NCBI GenBank assembly: GCA_029561145.1
Contig: JAKQJM010000057.1
Span: 62,001 to 126,000, forward strand
Length of the DNA: 64,000 bases
From: Pseudomonadota bacterium
Lineage (GTDB): Bacteria; Pseudomonadota; Gammaproteobacteria; Xanthomonadales; Rhodanobacteraceae
Reading direction: 5' to 3'
Shown: positions 30,041 through 39,939 of the stretch, piece by piece
How positions within the stretch are numbered: position 1 is the stretch's first letter
How the letters are laid out: every line of letters starts with the position of its first letter
Program-made: the position numbers and the translations under genes
The notes under the pieces: generated by a model
The model's database searches: none
Told to the model about the DNA's origin: nothing
The model's input: only the letters and a program-made list of their open reading frames with translations

Positions 30041-31201
30041 ATGGAAACGTCTACCCCGCGCAGAACCATCAAGGCCGGTGAAATCATTTTCGCCGAGGAT
30101 GACGCGCCGACGACTGCATTCCTGATCGAATCGGGCCGCGTGTGCATCAGCACGATCCAGCATGGCGAGATCCGCGTACTCGGCGAACTGGGGCCGGGCG
30201 CGCTGCTCGGTGAGATGGCCGTGATCGATTCGGCGCCGCGCTCGGCGACGGCATCCGCGCTGAGCGATTGTGTCCTGACGCCGATCGACCGCGACCAGTT
30301 CGCCGAGCGCCTCGCCGCCGCCGACCCGGTTGTGCGCGCATTGTTGATGAGCCAGTTGACGCGCTACCGCTCCGCACTGGCGACCCTGACCGGCGACGTT
30401 GAAGGCGAGCAGTCGGCGAGCGCGCAGGACGACACGCACGCGTTCGACAAGATCCGGCTCGAGAGTGAATTGCGCGCGGCATTGCAGAGCGATGAGCTGG
30501 AGGTTCGCCTGATGCCGATACAGAACATCGCGTCGTCGACGATTGCCGGCTACGAGGCATTGATCCGCTGGCAACATCCGCAGCGCGGCCAGGTATCGCC
30601 GAACGAATTCATCCGCCTCGCCGAAGAAACCTCGCTGATCGTCCCGGTCGGCAACTATGTGCTTGCGCGTGTCTGCGACATGCTGGTTGAACTGCGCAAG
30701 CGCGGCCACAGCCCGTTGCCCTTCATCGCGCTCAACGTATCGGCGCGGCAACTGGAAGACCCTGACCTGGTCGATCGCATGCTGACCCATCTCAGGGATC
30801 GCGATCTGCCGCCGGACCGGCTCGAAATCGAGATCACCGAGAGTCTCGTGTTCAATCAGGCCCTGATCGGCAACCTGCTCGATCGTTGTCATGCGGCCGG
30901 CATGCAGGTGGCACTCGACGACTTCGGGACGGGCTTTTCGAACCTCGGTCCGCTGCTGACGCTCGACTTCGATCGAATCAAGCTCGACCAAGGTTTCACG
31001 CGCGCGCTCGATCAGCCTCGCGGTCTGGCCCTGGTCCGCGCGATAGTCGCGATGTCCAATGCGCTGGGCTGCGAAATGATCGTCGAGGGTGTCGAGACGG
31101 TCGAGCAGCTTGAGGCCCTCAAGGCGCTGGGTTGCGACTATGCGCAAGGCTGGCTGGTAGGCAAGCCGGTGTCGCTGCAGGCCGTACTCGATGCAGGTTG
31201 A
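30041..31201 (+). CDS. Cyclic-nucleotide-binding domain + EAL c-di-GMP phosphodiesterase
   Basis: CNB: GEIIFAEDDAPTTAFLIESGRVCI...LGPGALLGEMAVIDSAPRSATA; EAL: YEALIRWQHP, LNVSARQLED, EITES, ALDDFGTGFSNL, VEGVETVEQL, AQGWLVGKP. Confidence 0.92.
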   Translation: METSTPRRTIKAGEIIFAEDDAPTTAFLIESGRVCISTIQHGEIRVLGELGPGALLGEMAVIDSAPRSATASALSDCVLTPIDRDQFAERLAAADPVVRALLMSQLTRYRSALATLTGDVEGEQSASAQDDTHAFDKIRLESELRAALQSDELEVRLMPIQNIASSTIAGYEALIRWQHPQRGQVSPNEFIRLAEETSLIVPVGNYVLARVCDMLVELRKRGHSPLPFIALNVSARQLEDPDLVDRMLTHLRDRDLPPDRLEIEITESLVFNQALIGNLLDRCHAAGMQVALDDFGTGFSNLGPLLTLDFDRIKLDQGFTRALDQPRGLALVRAIVAMSNALGCEMIVEGVETVEQLEALKALGCDYAQGWLVGKPVSLQAVLDAG

Positions 31202-31303
31202 GCGGTGCGCGAACCCGCTGGGACGGGCAACTTTCAGGCGCAGCCGCGGTCACATCCCGACGTAATCGTTCAATACCCTTCCCGGAACAATCACGATTGA
31301 ATC

Positions 31304-32290
31304 ATGGACATGCCTGAATCGATGTCAGCCGCGACGGCTTTTGCCCGACTCCGCGACGAGCTTGCACAATGCATCATCGGCCAGAAGGCGCTCGTTGATC
31401 GCCTCCTCATCGCCCTGCTTGCCGACGGACATCTCCTCGTTGAAGGCGCGCCAGGCCTGGCCAAGACCACGGCAATCAAGGAACTGGCTTCGCGTATCGA
31501 AGCGGATTTCCATCGTGTCCAGTTCACGCCCGATCTCCTGCCTGCCGATCTGACCGGCACCGAGATCTACCGTCCGCAAACCGCCGAGTTCGAGTTCCAG
31601 CGCGGGCCGCTGTTCCACAATGTCATCCTCGCCGACGAGGTCAACCGGGCTCCGGCGAAAGTCCAGTCGGCCCTGCTCGAAGCAATGGGTGAGCGGCAGA
31701 TCACGGTGGGCCGCAATACCTTTGCGCTGCCGCGGCTGTTCCTGGTCATGGCGACGCAGAACCCGATCGAGCAGGAAGGGACGTATCCATTGCCCGAGGC
31801 GCAGCTTGACCGCTTTCTGCTGCACGTGCGTATCGGTTATCCGGACGCCGCGGCGGAAGCCGAGATCCTCGAGCTTGCGCGCACGCGGGCACGCGAAGGA
31901 CTCATTGAGACGAAATCGCCTGGCCGGGTGCTGAGCCAGGCGCAGGTGTTTGCCGCGCGCGCCGAAGTACTCGACATGCATCTGGCGCCCGCACTCGAGA
32001 ACTACATCGTCCAGATCGTGCTGGCGACGCGCTCGCCGGCACCCTACGGCGCGGAACTGGCGCGCTGGATCGCGTTCGGCGCGAGTCCGCGCGGAACGAT
32101 CGCGCTTGATCGCTGCGCGCGCGCGCATGCGTGGTTGAGCGGGCGCGACTACGTGTCGCCGGAAGACGTGCATGCGATCGCCGCCGATGTCCTGCGCCAT
32201 CGCGTGCTGATGACCTATGAAGCGGAAGCCGAAGGTATCAGCAGCGACCACGCGATCGAACGCCTGCTCGAACGCCTGCCGCTACCGTAG
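31304..32290 (+). CDS. MoxR family AAA+ ATPase
   Basis: LLVEGAPGLAKTTAIKELA; QFTPDLLPADLTGTEIY; ATQNPIEQEGTYPLPEAQLDRFLL. Confidence 0.95.
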   Translation: MDMPESMSAATAFARLRDELAQCIIGQKALVDRLLIALLADGHLLVEGAPGLAKTTAIKELASRIEADFHRVQFTPDLLPADLTGTEIYRPQTAEFEFQRGPLFHNVILADEVNRAPAKVQSALLEAMGERQITVGRNTFALPRLFLVMATQNPIEQEGTYPLPEAQLDRFLLHVRIGYPDAAAEAEILELARTRAREGLIETKSPGRVLSQAQVFAARAEVLDMHLAPALENYIVQIVLATRSPAPYGAELARWIAFGASPRGTIALDRCARAHAWLSGRDYVSPEDVHAIAADVLRHRVLMTYEAEAEGISSDHAIERLLERLPLP

Positions 32291-32403
32291 TAAGAGGCGA
32301 AACCGATCGGCGTTCGCTGCTCACAGCCGCGCTTGCGACAACGGCGGCACGCCACGTCGCCACACAGGATCAATCCCGGCATCGCGCCACGCTCTGGATT
32401 CGA

Positions 32404-33345
32404 ATGAGTCAACCGAACACAAATCCCGCACCCGGAATCCACGTCGCGCTCGACGAACTGCTCGCCCTTTCCGCACAGGCTCGCGGTACCGCCCTGGCTG
32501 AAGTACGACGCAGCGCGGCGGCGCGCACCGGCCTGCATGCTTCGCGATGGCGTGGACGGGGTGTCGACTTCCGCGAATCACGCATCTATCAACCCGGCGA
32601 CGATATCCGTCACATGGATTGGCGTGTGACCGCACGCAGCGGTCGCGCCCATACCAAGCTGTTCGAGGAAGAGCGCGAGCACGGCCTGTTGCTGATGGTC
32701 GACCAGAACCCCGGCATGCGATTCGGCACGCGCGTACGCTTCAAGAGCGTGCAGGCGGCACGTGCGGCCAGCCTGCTCGCATGGATGGCCACGGCATCCG
32801 GTGATCGGGTTGGTGCAATCGGGTTTGGTGGCGGTATCCACGGCGAGGTGAAGCCGGCCAGCGGCCGACGCGGCGTCCTTCAGGTCCTGCGTTCGCTGCG
32901 CGATTGGGATCAAGCTGCGCGCGCAGAACACGAATCGCTGGCGAGTGGACTCGAACGCGCGCGCCGACTGTTGCGTCCAGGCATGCGCCTGATCCTGATC
33001 AGCGACGGCTTCAGCGCCGATCAGGCGGCCTGGGCCACGCTTGCCCGCTGCGCTGGACGTCATGAGCTGGGTTGCATCCTCGTCACGGATGCCCTTGAAC
33101 AGGCGCCACCGCCGCCGGGTCGCTACGCATTGAGTGCGGGTGGGGCGCGGCACATGCTGGATTTCGATGATCGTCAATTGCGCAGCGAATGGCCACGGCA
33201 TTTCGCGCTCGTCCGCGAGCGCGTCCGCAGCGAGTTCACGCGTCTTGGAGCGCGTGTCGTTGAACTGGCCACCGACGCCGACCTGCGTCGTTCGCTTGCG
33301 CCGTTCACCGCGCGCATGCAGGGTCCGAAGGATTCATCGGCATGA
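32404..33345 (+). CDS. DUF58 domain protein
   Basis: GRGVDFRESRIYQPGDDIRHMDWRVTARSGRAHTKLFEEEREHGLLLMVD. Confidence 0.93.
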   Translation: MSQPNTNPAPGIHVALDELLALSAQARGTALAEVRRSAAARTGLHASRWRGRGVDFRESRIYQPGDDIRHMDWRVTARSGRAHTKLFEEEREHGLLLMVDQNPGMRFGTRVRFKSVQAARAASLLAWMATASGDRVGAIGFGGGIHGEVKPASGRRGVLQVLRSLRDWDQAARAEHESLASGLERARRLLRPGMRLILISDGFSADQAAWATLARCAGRHELGCILVTDALEQAPPPPGRYALSAGGARHMLDFDDRQLRSEWPRHFALVRERVRSEFTRLGARVVELATDADLRRSLAPFTARMQGPKDSSA

Positions 33346-33824
33346 ACGCGGCCGGGCCAACCCTGCGCGATATCCACATGCCGCCGGACCCGTCCTGGTG
33401 GCCGCCCGCGCCAGGCTGGTGGCTGCTTGCCATCCTGCTCGTCGCCGCAACGATTTATGCCGCGGTTCACCTGCGCCGGCGCCTTCGCGTGCGCCGCTGG
33501 CAACGCAGCGTGCAGGCCGAACTCGAGCGCATCGCAGCGACGCATGGCGCGCCCGAAGACGCACCCTCCCTCGCGGCGGCGATTTCCGGGTTGCTGCGGC
33601 GGGCCAGTCGCCTGCTCGACGCTGGTGCGCCTAGCCTGCGCGGCGAAGCCTGGCTTGCGTTCCTCGATTCGAAGATGCACGGCGACGGGTTCTCCAATGG
33701 GCCCGGGCGCGTGATCCTCGATGGGCCCTATCGGCGCGAGATCGCGATTGACGCCGAAGCCTTGCTCGACCTGACGCGCCGATGGCTGGCAACGGCATTG
33801 TCGAGGCAGGTCCATCGTGCTTGA
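33342..33824 (+). CDS. DUF4381 domain protein
   Basis: DIHMPPDPSWWPPAPGWWLLAILLVA; operon context. Confidence 0.88.
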   Translation: MNAAGPTLRDIHMPPDPSWWPPAPGWWLLAILLVAATIYAAVHLRRRLRVRRWQRSVQAELERIAATHGAPEDAPSLAAAISGLLRRASRLLDAGAPSLRGEAWLAFLDSKMHGDGFSNGPGRVILDGPYRREIAIDAEALLDLTRRWLATALSRQVHRA

Positions 33825-34821
33825 GCTCGCCTGGCCATGGATGCTGGTCCTGTTGCCGTCGCCGCTGCTGGTGGCGTGGTTGCTGCCGCACGCGCGTGGC
33901 GCACTGTCTGCCTCCCTGCGATTGCCCCATGCCGGATTCACCTTGCCCAAGGCCGCGGATGTTTCCGCCGTGCCGCCGTGGCGCCGGGCACTCGCCTTGC
34001 TGGCCTGGTGTCTGCTCGTGCTTTCGGCCGCGCGCCCGCAATGGCTCGGAGAACCGGAGGACATTCCGCGCAGCGGACGGGACCTCATGCTCGCGGTCGA
34101 TACCTCGGGCAGCATGAGCATCGAGGACATGCAGATCGGCAATCGTGCCGCAAACCGGTTCGAGACGGTGCAGTTGATCGCATCGGATTTCGTCGAGCGC
34201 AGGACAGGTGATCGCGTCGGCCTGATCCTGTTCGGTTCACGCGCCTATCTGCTGACCCCGTTGACCTTCGATCTGAAAACCGTCGCAAGGCAGCTTGACG
34301 AGTCCGCCATCGGCCTGGCGGGTCGCGAGACCGCCATCGGCGACGCGGTGGGCCTCGCGGTCAAGCGCCTGCTCGAGCGTCCACAGCAGCAACGCGTGCT
34401 GATCCTGCTCACCGATGGCGTCAACAATGCCGGCGAACTCGATCCGCAGAAGGCGATCGAACTCGCGGTTGCCAACGACTTGCGCATCTACACCGTCGGC
34501 ATCGGTGCCGAGGCGATCAGTGTCGACAGTTTCTTTGGCAGCCGGATGGTCAATCCTTCGGCCGATCTCGACGTAGGCATGCTTTCATCGATGGCCGAAA
34601 AGACCGGCGGCAAGTTCTTCCGGGCACGCGATACTGCGGAACTGGCAGGCATCTATCGCGAAATCGACCAGCTGGAGCCGGTCGCCGACAACGTCCAGAC
34701 GCTGCGCCCTGTCGAAGAGATCTACGCGCTGCCGCTGGCGGCCGCGATGGTGCTCGCGCTGCTGGCGCTGATGCTGCCCTGGCTATTGGCGCGTCGGCTC
34801 AGGCTGCAGGAAGCGCCATGA
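33817..34821 (+). CDS. VWA domain protein (BatA-like)
   Basis: DLMLAVDTSGSMSIEDMQ intact MIDAS; flanking TM segments. Confidence 0.93.
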   Translation: MLELAWPWMLVLLPSPLLVAWLLPHARGALSASLRLPHAGFTLPKAADVSAVPPWRRALALLAWCLLVLSAARPQWLGEPEDIPRSGRDLMLAVDTSGSMSIEDMQIGNRAANRFETVQLIASDFVERRTGDRVGLILFGSRAYLLTPLTFDLKTVARQLDESAIGLAGRETAIGDAVGLAVKRLLERPQQQRVLILLTDGVNNAGELDPQKAIELAVANDLRIYTVGIGAEAISVDSFFGSRMVNPSADLDVGMLSSMAEKTGGKFFRARDTAELAGIYREIDQLEPVADNVQTLRPVEEIYALPLAAAMVLALLALMLPWLLARRLRLQEAP

Positions 34822-36782
34822 GCAGCTTGTCCGAATTCCATTTCCTGCGCCCGGCATGGTTGCTTGCCCTGCTGTTGCTGCCATTGGTGGGATGGGCCTG
34901 GCGCCATGTGCGCAGCGAGGGCGGCAACTGGCGTGCTGCGGTCGATGCGCATCTGCTTCCGCACTTGATCGAGTCGATGATCGAACGCGCGCGCAGCGGC
35001 GGACCCTGGCTGGCGGCAGTCGCGTGGGTGCTGGCCACGATCGCGCTGGCGGGACCGGCCTGGGAGCGTGAAGCGATGCCGCTCTACCGCAACGATGCGG
35101 CGCGCGTGCTTGCGATCGAACTTGCGCCGACCATGCTCGCGGCGGACGTCAAGCCAACGCGCCTCGAGCGCGCACGATACAAGCTCAATGACATCCTCAA
35201 GGACAGTCGCGACATGCAGACTGCCCTGATCGGCTATTCGGGCGATGCCTTCGTTGCAGCGCCATTGACCGATGATGTGAACACCGTGCGCAACCTGATC
35301 GATGCGCTCGATCCGGGCGTGATGCCCGTGGTCGGCAATGCAACCGAGAAGGCCATCGAACAGGCCCAGCGCCTGATCGAGCAGGCCGGACTGGCGAAAG
35401 GCGAGCTCCTGTTGCTGGCCGACAGCGCCAGTGCGCGCGCACTTGCCGCGGCACGCAGCGCGCACGCCAAGGGACTCATCGTATCGGTGCTCGGAGTCGC
35501 CACCGACAAGGGTGCGCCGGTGCCGTTGCCGCAAGGCGGATTCCTGCAGGATGCCAAGGGCAACATCGTCCTTCCCCGGCTCGACGAAAGCGGATTGCGC
35601 GCACTGGCCGAAGCAGGCGGCGGGCGCTATGCAACGCTGACAACCGATCATGCCGATCTCGATGCCCTGTTCGTGATCGACCACGCCAGCCCCGATGCTC
35701 GACGCAACGATGTCGATGGGCGGCTGCTGAGTGACCGCTACCGGGATCGAGGGCCGTGGTTCCTGTTGCTGGTCTTGCCACTTGCCTTGCTCGGATTTCG
35801 GCGTGGCTGGCTGATGGCCGTTGCGTTATGCATGGTTTCCCCTGCTCGGCAGGCCATGGCTTTCGATTTCGTCGACCTCTGGCAGCGGCCCGACCAGCAA
35901 GCGGCGAAAGCCCTGGCTGCCGGTGAAGCCGCGCGTGCGCAAGGGCTGGCGCAGGACCCCGCCTTGCGCGGCAGTGCCGCGTATCGCGCAGAGGATTTCA
36001 GTGCCGCCAGTGAATCCTATGCGCAGCTGCAAGGTGCCGACGCGCACTACAACCGCGGCAATTCACTCGCCAGGGAAGGGAAGTACGACGAAGCGCTGAA
36101 AGCCTTCGACGAGGCCCTCGCGGCAAATCCGCAGATGGAAGACGCGCGTGCCAACAAGCAGGCCGTTGCGGATTGGCTAAAGCGCCAGCAATCGGATCAG
36201 CAGAAGAATCAGCAGGGAAGCAAGGACGGAAACCAGGGCGACCGCAAGCAGGCGCAGCAGGACAAGTCTGCCGATCAGCAAAAGAGCGACACGCAGGACG
36301 AGCGGCAGGATCAGGATGGACAGAATGATCCGCAGGAAGGCGAGAACGACAAGGGCAAGGACGGCCAGCAGGAACAGCCGGAATCCGACGCGCAACCACA
36401 GGGCGAGCAGGACAAGGATGACAAGGATCCGTCGAAAGCCGGCAACTCGCCACCATCGGATTCAACCGGCGGCGCACAGGACGATGATCCGACCGATCGC
36501 AAGGACGCGCCGGCTGCGACGCCGTCGGAACAGGATCGCGCGCAACATGATCAGCAACAGCAGGCCTTGTCCGACGCGATCGACAAGGCGATCGACGGCA
36601 AGCAAGGCGACAAGCCGATGATGGCGCCTTCGACCCGTCCCGAAGACGAGGCCGAACGCGAGCACAAGCAGGCGCTCAACCAATGGCTGCAGCGCATCCC
36701 GGACGATCCGGGTGGCTTGCTGCGGAGAAAATTCCAGCTTGAGTACGAACGGCGCCAGCGCGGCGACGGAGGTGGTGGTTGA
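34818..36782 (+). CDS. VWA + TPR protein (BatB/BatC-like fusion)
   Basis: VWA-like N-terminus, TM segments, TPR segment ADAHYNRGNSLAREGKYDEALKAFDEALAANPQMEDA, then Q/K/D-rich low-complexity tail. Confidence 0.9.
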   Translation: MSSLSEFHFLRPAWLLALLLLPLVGWAWRHVRSEGGNWRAAVDAHLLPHLIESMIERARSGGPWLAAVAWVLATIALAGPAWEREAMPLYRNDAARVLAIELAPTMLAADVKPTRLERARYKLNDILKDSRDMQTALIGYSGDAFVAAPLTDDVNTVRNLIDALDPGVMPVVGNATEKAIEQAQRLIEQAGLAKGELLLLADSASARALAAARSAHAKGLIVSVLGVATDKGAPVPLPQGGFLQDAKGNIVLPRLDESGLRALAEAGGGRYATLTTDHADLDALFVIDHASPDARRNDVDGRLLSDRYRDRGPWFLLLVLPLALLGFRRGWLMAVALCMVSPARQAMAFDFVDLWQRPDQQAAKALAAGEAARAQGLAQDPALRGSAAYRAEDFSAASESYAQLQGADAHYNRGNSLAREGKYDEALKAFDEALAANPQMEDARANKQAVADWLKRQQSDQQKNQQGSKDGNQGDRKQAQQDKSADQQKSDTQDERQDQDGQNDPQEGENDKGKDGQQEQPESDAQPQGEQDKDDKDPSKAGNSPPSDSTGGAQDDDPTDRKDAPAATPSEQDRAQHDQQQQALSDAIDKAIDGKQGDKPMMAPSTRPEDEAEREHKQALNQWLQRIPDDPGGLLRRKFQLEYERRQRGDGGGG

Positions 36783-38476
36783 TGAAATTATTCTTGCGGA
36801 TGCTCGTCTTGGCACTGCTGATGTCGTCATTCCGGGCGAGCGCGGCCAGCGGCGCTCGTGCCTGGCTCGATCGCGACAGCATGCAACTCGGCGAAACCGT
36901 GACCCTCAATGTCGAGATCGACGACAGCACCGCAACGGCACCGGACTTCAACGTGCTGCTGACGGATTTCAGGTCGCTCGGTACGCAATCGAGCCGTCAG
37001 GTGAGCATGACCAACGGCACGACCTCGGCGAAGACGATCTGGGCGATCGGCCTTGAGCCCAAGCGCGCCGGAAGCCTGGTCATTCCCGCATTCGTGATGG
37101 GTTCGGCCAGTACCGATCCGCTGACCCTCACCGTTCTGCCGGCAGCGACCGGCGCACAAGGCAAGCCTGGCGACAGCATCTTCATCGAGATCAGTGCCGA
37201 TCCGCTCGCGCCCTATGTGCAGCAGCAGGTCCGCTACACGGTCAAACTGTATTTTTCCGTCGATTTGACGGAAGGCACTCTCGACGAGCCATCGGCAAGT
37301 GGCGCGGTCGTGCAGAAACTCGGTCGCGACAAGCAGTATGTCGCGACCTTGAACGGAAGCCGCTACCACGTACTCGAACGCGACTATGCATTGACCCCCG
37401 AACAAAGCGGCAGCCTGGATATTCCTGCACTCGGCTTCCGCGGCAGCTCGCCCGACAATTCCGATCCGACCGGATTCTTCCGGCGCGGTCGCCAGGTCGG
37501 TGCGCGCTCGAACGAGATCCATCTGGATGTCCGGGCAAAGCCCGCCAGCTGGGGAGCCGAGCCATGGCTGCCGGCGCAGTCGCTGAGCCTGACCGACGAA
37601 ACCGAGCTGCCGGATGAGATCAAGCTCGGCGAGCCGCTTACCCGCACGCTCAAGTTGCGCGCACAGGGTCTTGGGTTCGAGCAATTGCCCGAACTCGAGC
37701 TGAAGGCGCCTGACGGTACCGAGATCTACCCGGACAAGGCGGTGACGCAAACACGCGACGATGGCACCTGGCTGTATGGCGAGCGCACGCGCAAGTTCGC
37801 GATCGTGCCGACGCGCCCGGGCAAGCTCGTCCTGCCCGAGGTCAGCGTGCAATGGTGGGACACCGCGCATGACAGGATCGAGACCGCGCTGCTGCCGCAA
37901 CGCGAGATCACCGTGCTGGCCGGCGCATCGACAGGCGCTGCGCCGGGCACGCCGAGTCCGGTCGCGTCAGGTCCCGAGATTCCCGGGACCGGCGCGGCAA
38001 CCGAAGTGGTCTATCCGTCGGCCGATGGCGGTCTCGTCGCACGCCGCTGGCGGCTGGTGTCGTTCGTCCTGGGCGCGCTCTGGTTGCTGACCCTGGCCAT
38101 GTGGTGGCGATCAAGACACTCGCCGATCGCGATTCGTGCTGCCGGCATGCCGCCGCCTCCGTTGCCTGGGCGCAGCGCGTTCCTTCGTGCCTGCTCGCTC
38201 GGCGATCTGGTCGGTGCCGAGCGTGCACTGGTGGCTTGGGCGCGCGGCGCGAGACCGGAAATTCGCAACCTCGGCGAACTCGCGTCGGTGCTCGACGACA
38301 ACGCGCAACGTGAAGCACTCGACGAGTTGCAGCGCGTGCGCTATGCCGGGGCCAACTCCGAAGGGCTCGCGACGCGATTGAGCCGCGCCTTCGGCAGCGG
38401 ATTTGGCTGGCATGCCCGTTCCACCGGAGACACCGAATCCTCCGTATTGCCGCCCCTCTATCCGCGCCATTCCTGA
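36779..38476 (+). CDS. BatD family protein
   Basis: AWLDRDSMQLGETVTLNVEID...; end of the MoxR-Bat operon. Confidence 0.88.
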   Translation: MMKLFLRMLVLALLMSSFRASAASGARAWLDRDSMQLGETVTLNVEIDDSTATAPDFNVLLTDFRSLGTQSSRQVSMTNGTTSAKTIWAIGLEPKRAGSLVIPAFVMGSASTDPLTLTVLPAATGAQGKPGDSIFIEISADPLAPYVQQQVRYTVKLYFSVDLTEGTLDEPSASGAVVQKLGRDKQYVATLNGSRYHVLERDYALTPEQSGSLDIPALGFRGSSPDNSDPTGFFRRGRQVGARSNEIHLDVRAKPASWGAEPWLPAQSLSLTDETELPDEIKLGEPLTRTLKLRAQGLGFEQLPELELKAPDGTEIYPDKAVTQTRDDGTWLYGERTRKFAIVPTRPGKLVLPEVSVQWWDTAHDRIETALLPQREITVLAGASTGAAPGTPSPVASGPEIPGTGAATEVVYPSADGGLVARRWRLVSFVLGALWLLTLAMWWRSRHSPIAIRAAGMPPPPLPGRSAFLRACSLGDLVGAERALVAWARGARPEIRNLGELASVLDDNAQREALDELQRVRYAGANSEGLATRLSRAFGSGFGWHARSTGDTESSVLPPLYPRHS

Positions 38477-38618
38477 GCTTTGCGGTTTCGCCGCCCGGAG
38501 GCATGCGGCACACTAGGGTCCAATGAGCGGATCAAGGGGTGCGGTTGCGCATGAAGTGTCTTCTGGCAGGTGAGGTATCGGCGCGCGCCCGTCGCGCATC
38601 ACATTCCGGCAGGTTCGC

Positions 38619-39914
38619 ATGAGCACGCGTCAGCCGATGGCCTTGCACACGAAGATGCTGATCGGCTTTGTCGTCGGCCTGCTCGGCGGACTGCTCGTGC
38701 ACTGGTTCATTGGCAGCGGGACGCCGTGGGTGCAGGGTTTGATGACCTGGATCACCCAGCCCGTCGGCAAGGTCTTCCTGCGCCTTCTGTTCATGCTGGT
38801 GATTCCTCTGTTGTTCTCCGCATTGGTCGTCGGCATCGCCGAGATGGGCGACATCCGCTCGCTCGGTCGGGTCGGCTGGAAGACGTTGGCCTATACCGTG
38901 GTCGTCTCGTCGATCGCGGTCGTCATCGGCATCGCTCTGGTCAACCTGTTCAAGCCGGGCTCCGGTGTCGATCCGGACGTGGCGCAGCAGCTGCTCAGGG
39001 ACGCCAGCGACAATGCGCAGAAGATTGTCGCCAGCGGCGCGCTGCAGGGATCCGGCATCGACCTCGTGCTCAACATCGTGCCGACCAATGTCATTCGCGC
39101 GGCAGCCGACAACGACATTCTTGCCGTGATGTTCTTTGCCCTGATGTTCGGCATTGGCATCGTCATGACCCCATCGCCGCTGGCGAAGAAAACCAAGGAA
39201 GTCATTGAGGGTGTATTCGAAATCTCGATGACGCTGATCCATCTGGTCATCCGCTTCGCGCCTTACGCCGTCGCCTGCCTGGTATTCAACCTGGCTGCGG
39301 TATTCGGTTGGGAACTGCTTGGGAAGCTGGCCGGCTATGTCGGCGTGGCCGTGCTCGCGATGGCGATCCACTTCTTCATCATCTACTCGGTCAGCGTGCG
39401 CTGGTTCGGCGGGATGTCGCCGATCGCGTTCTTCCGCGGCTCGCAGGAGGCCATCGTGATGGCGTTCTCGACGGCATCAAGCAATGCGACCCTGCCCACT
39501 GCGCTGAAGGTCGCCGAGGAAGATCTCAAGTTGCCGAAGCGGATCTCGCGCTTCGTGCTGACCGTCGGCGCCACGGCGAACCAGAATGGCACGGCCTTGT
39601 TCGAAGGCGTGACCGTGCTTTTCCTGGCCCAGTTCTTCAATATCGACCTGAGCGTGACCCAGCAGGGCGTGGTCATGCTGGTCTGCATCCTCGGCGGCAT
39701 CGGCACGGCCGGAGTGCCGGCGGGCTCGTTGCCGGTGATTGCGATGATCTGCGGAATGGTCGGTGTGCCGCCCGAAGGCATCGGTCTCATTCTTGGCGTC
39801 GATCGCTTCCTCGACATGTGCCGGACCACGCTCAATGTGACGGGCGATCTGGCCGCCGCGGTCGTCGTGTCGAACGGGATCGTCGAGACCGACGAACACG
39901 CCCCGATCTCGTGA
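38619..39914 (+). CDS. Dicarboxylate/amino acid:cation symporter (DAACS family)
   Basis: AFSTASSNATLPTALKVAEEDLKLPKRISRFVLTVGATANQNGTALFEGVTVLFLAQ. Confidence 0.95.
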   Translation: MSTRQPMALHTKMLIGFVVGLLGGLLVHWFIGSGTPWVQGLMTWITQPVGKVFLRLLFMLVIPLLFSALVVGIAEMGDIRSLGRVGWKTLAYTVVVSSIAVVIGIALVNLFKPGSGVDPDVAQQLLRDASDNAQKIVASGALQGSGIDLVLNIVPTNVIRAAADNDILAVMFFALMFGIGIVMTPSPLAKKTKEVIEGVFEISMTLIHLVIRFAPYAVACLVFNLAAVFGWELLGKLAGYVGVAVLAMAIHFFIIYSVSVRWFGGMSPIAFFRGSQEAIVMAFSTASSNATLPTALKVAEEDLKLPKRISRFVLTVGATANQNGTALFEGVTVLFLAQFFNIDLSVTQQGVVMLVCILGGIGTAGVPAGSLPVIAMICGMVGVPPEGIGLILGVDRFLDMCRTTLNVTGDLAAAVVVSNGIVETDEHAPIS

Positions 39915-39939
39915 ACCCGCCACCCGCGCCCTGAATCCG

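Noticed and set aside
31304-38476. MoxR/VWA block as a new MoxR-VWA defence or ternary system
   Set aside because: Gene order MoxR-DUF58-DUF4381-VWA-VWA/TPR-BatD matches the known Bat (aerotolerance-type) operon; only the degenerate MIDAS is unusual.
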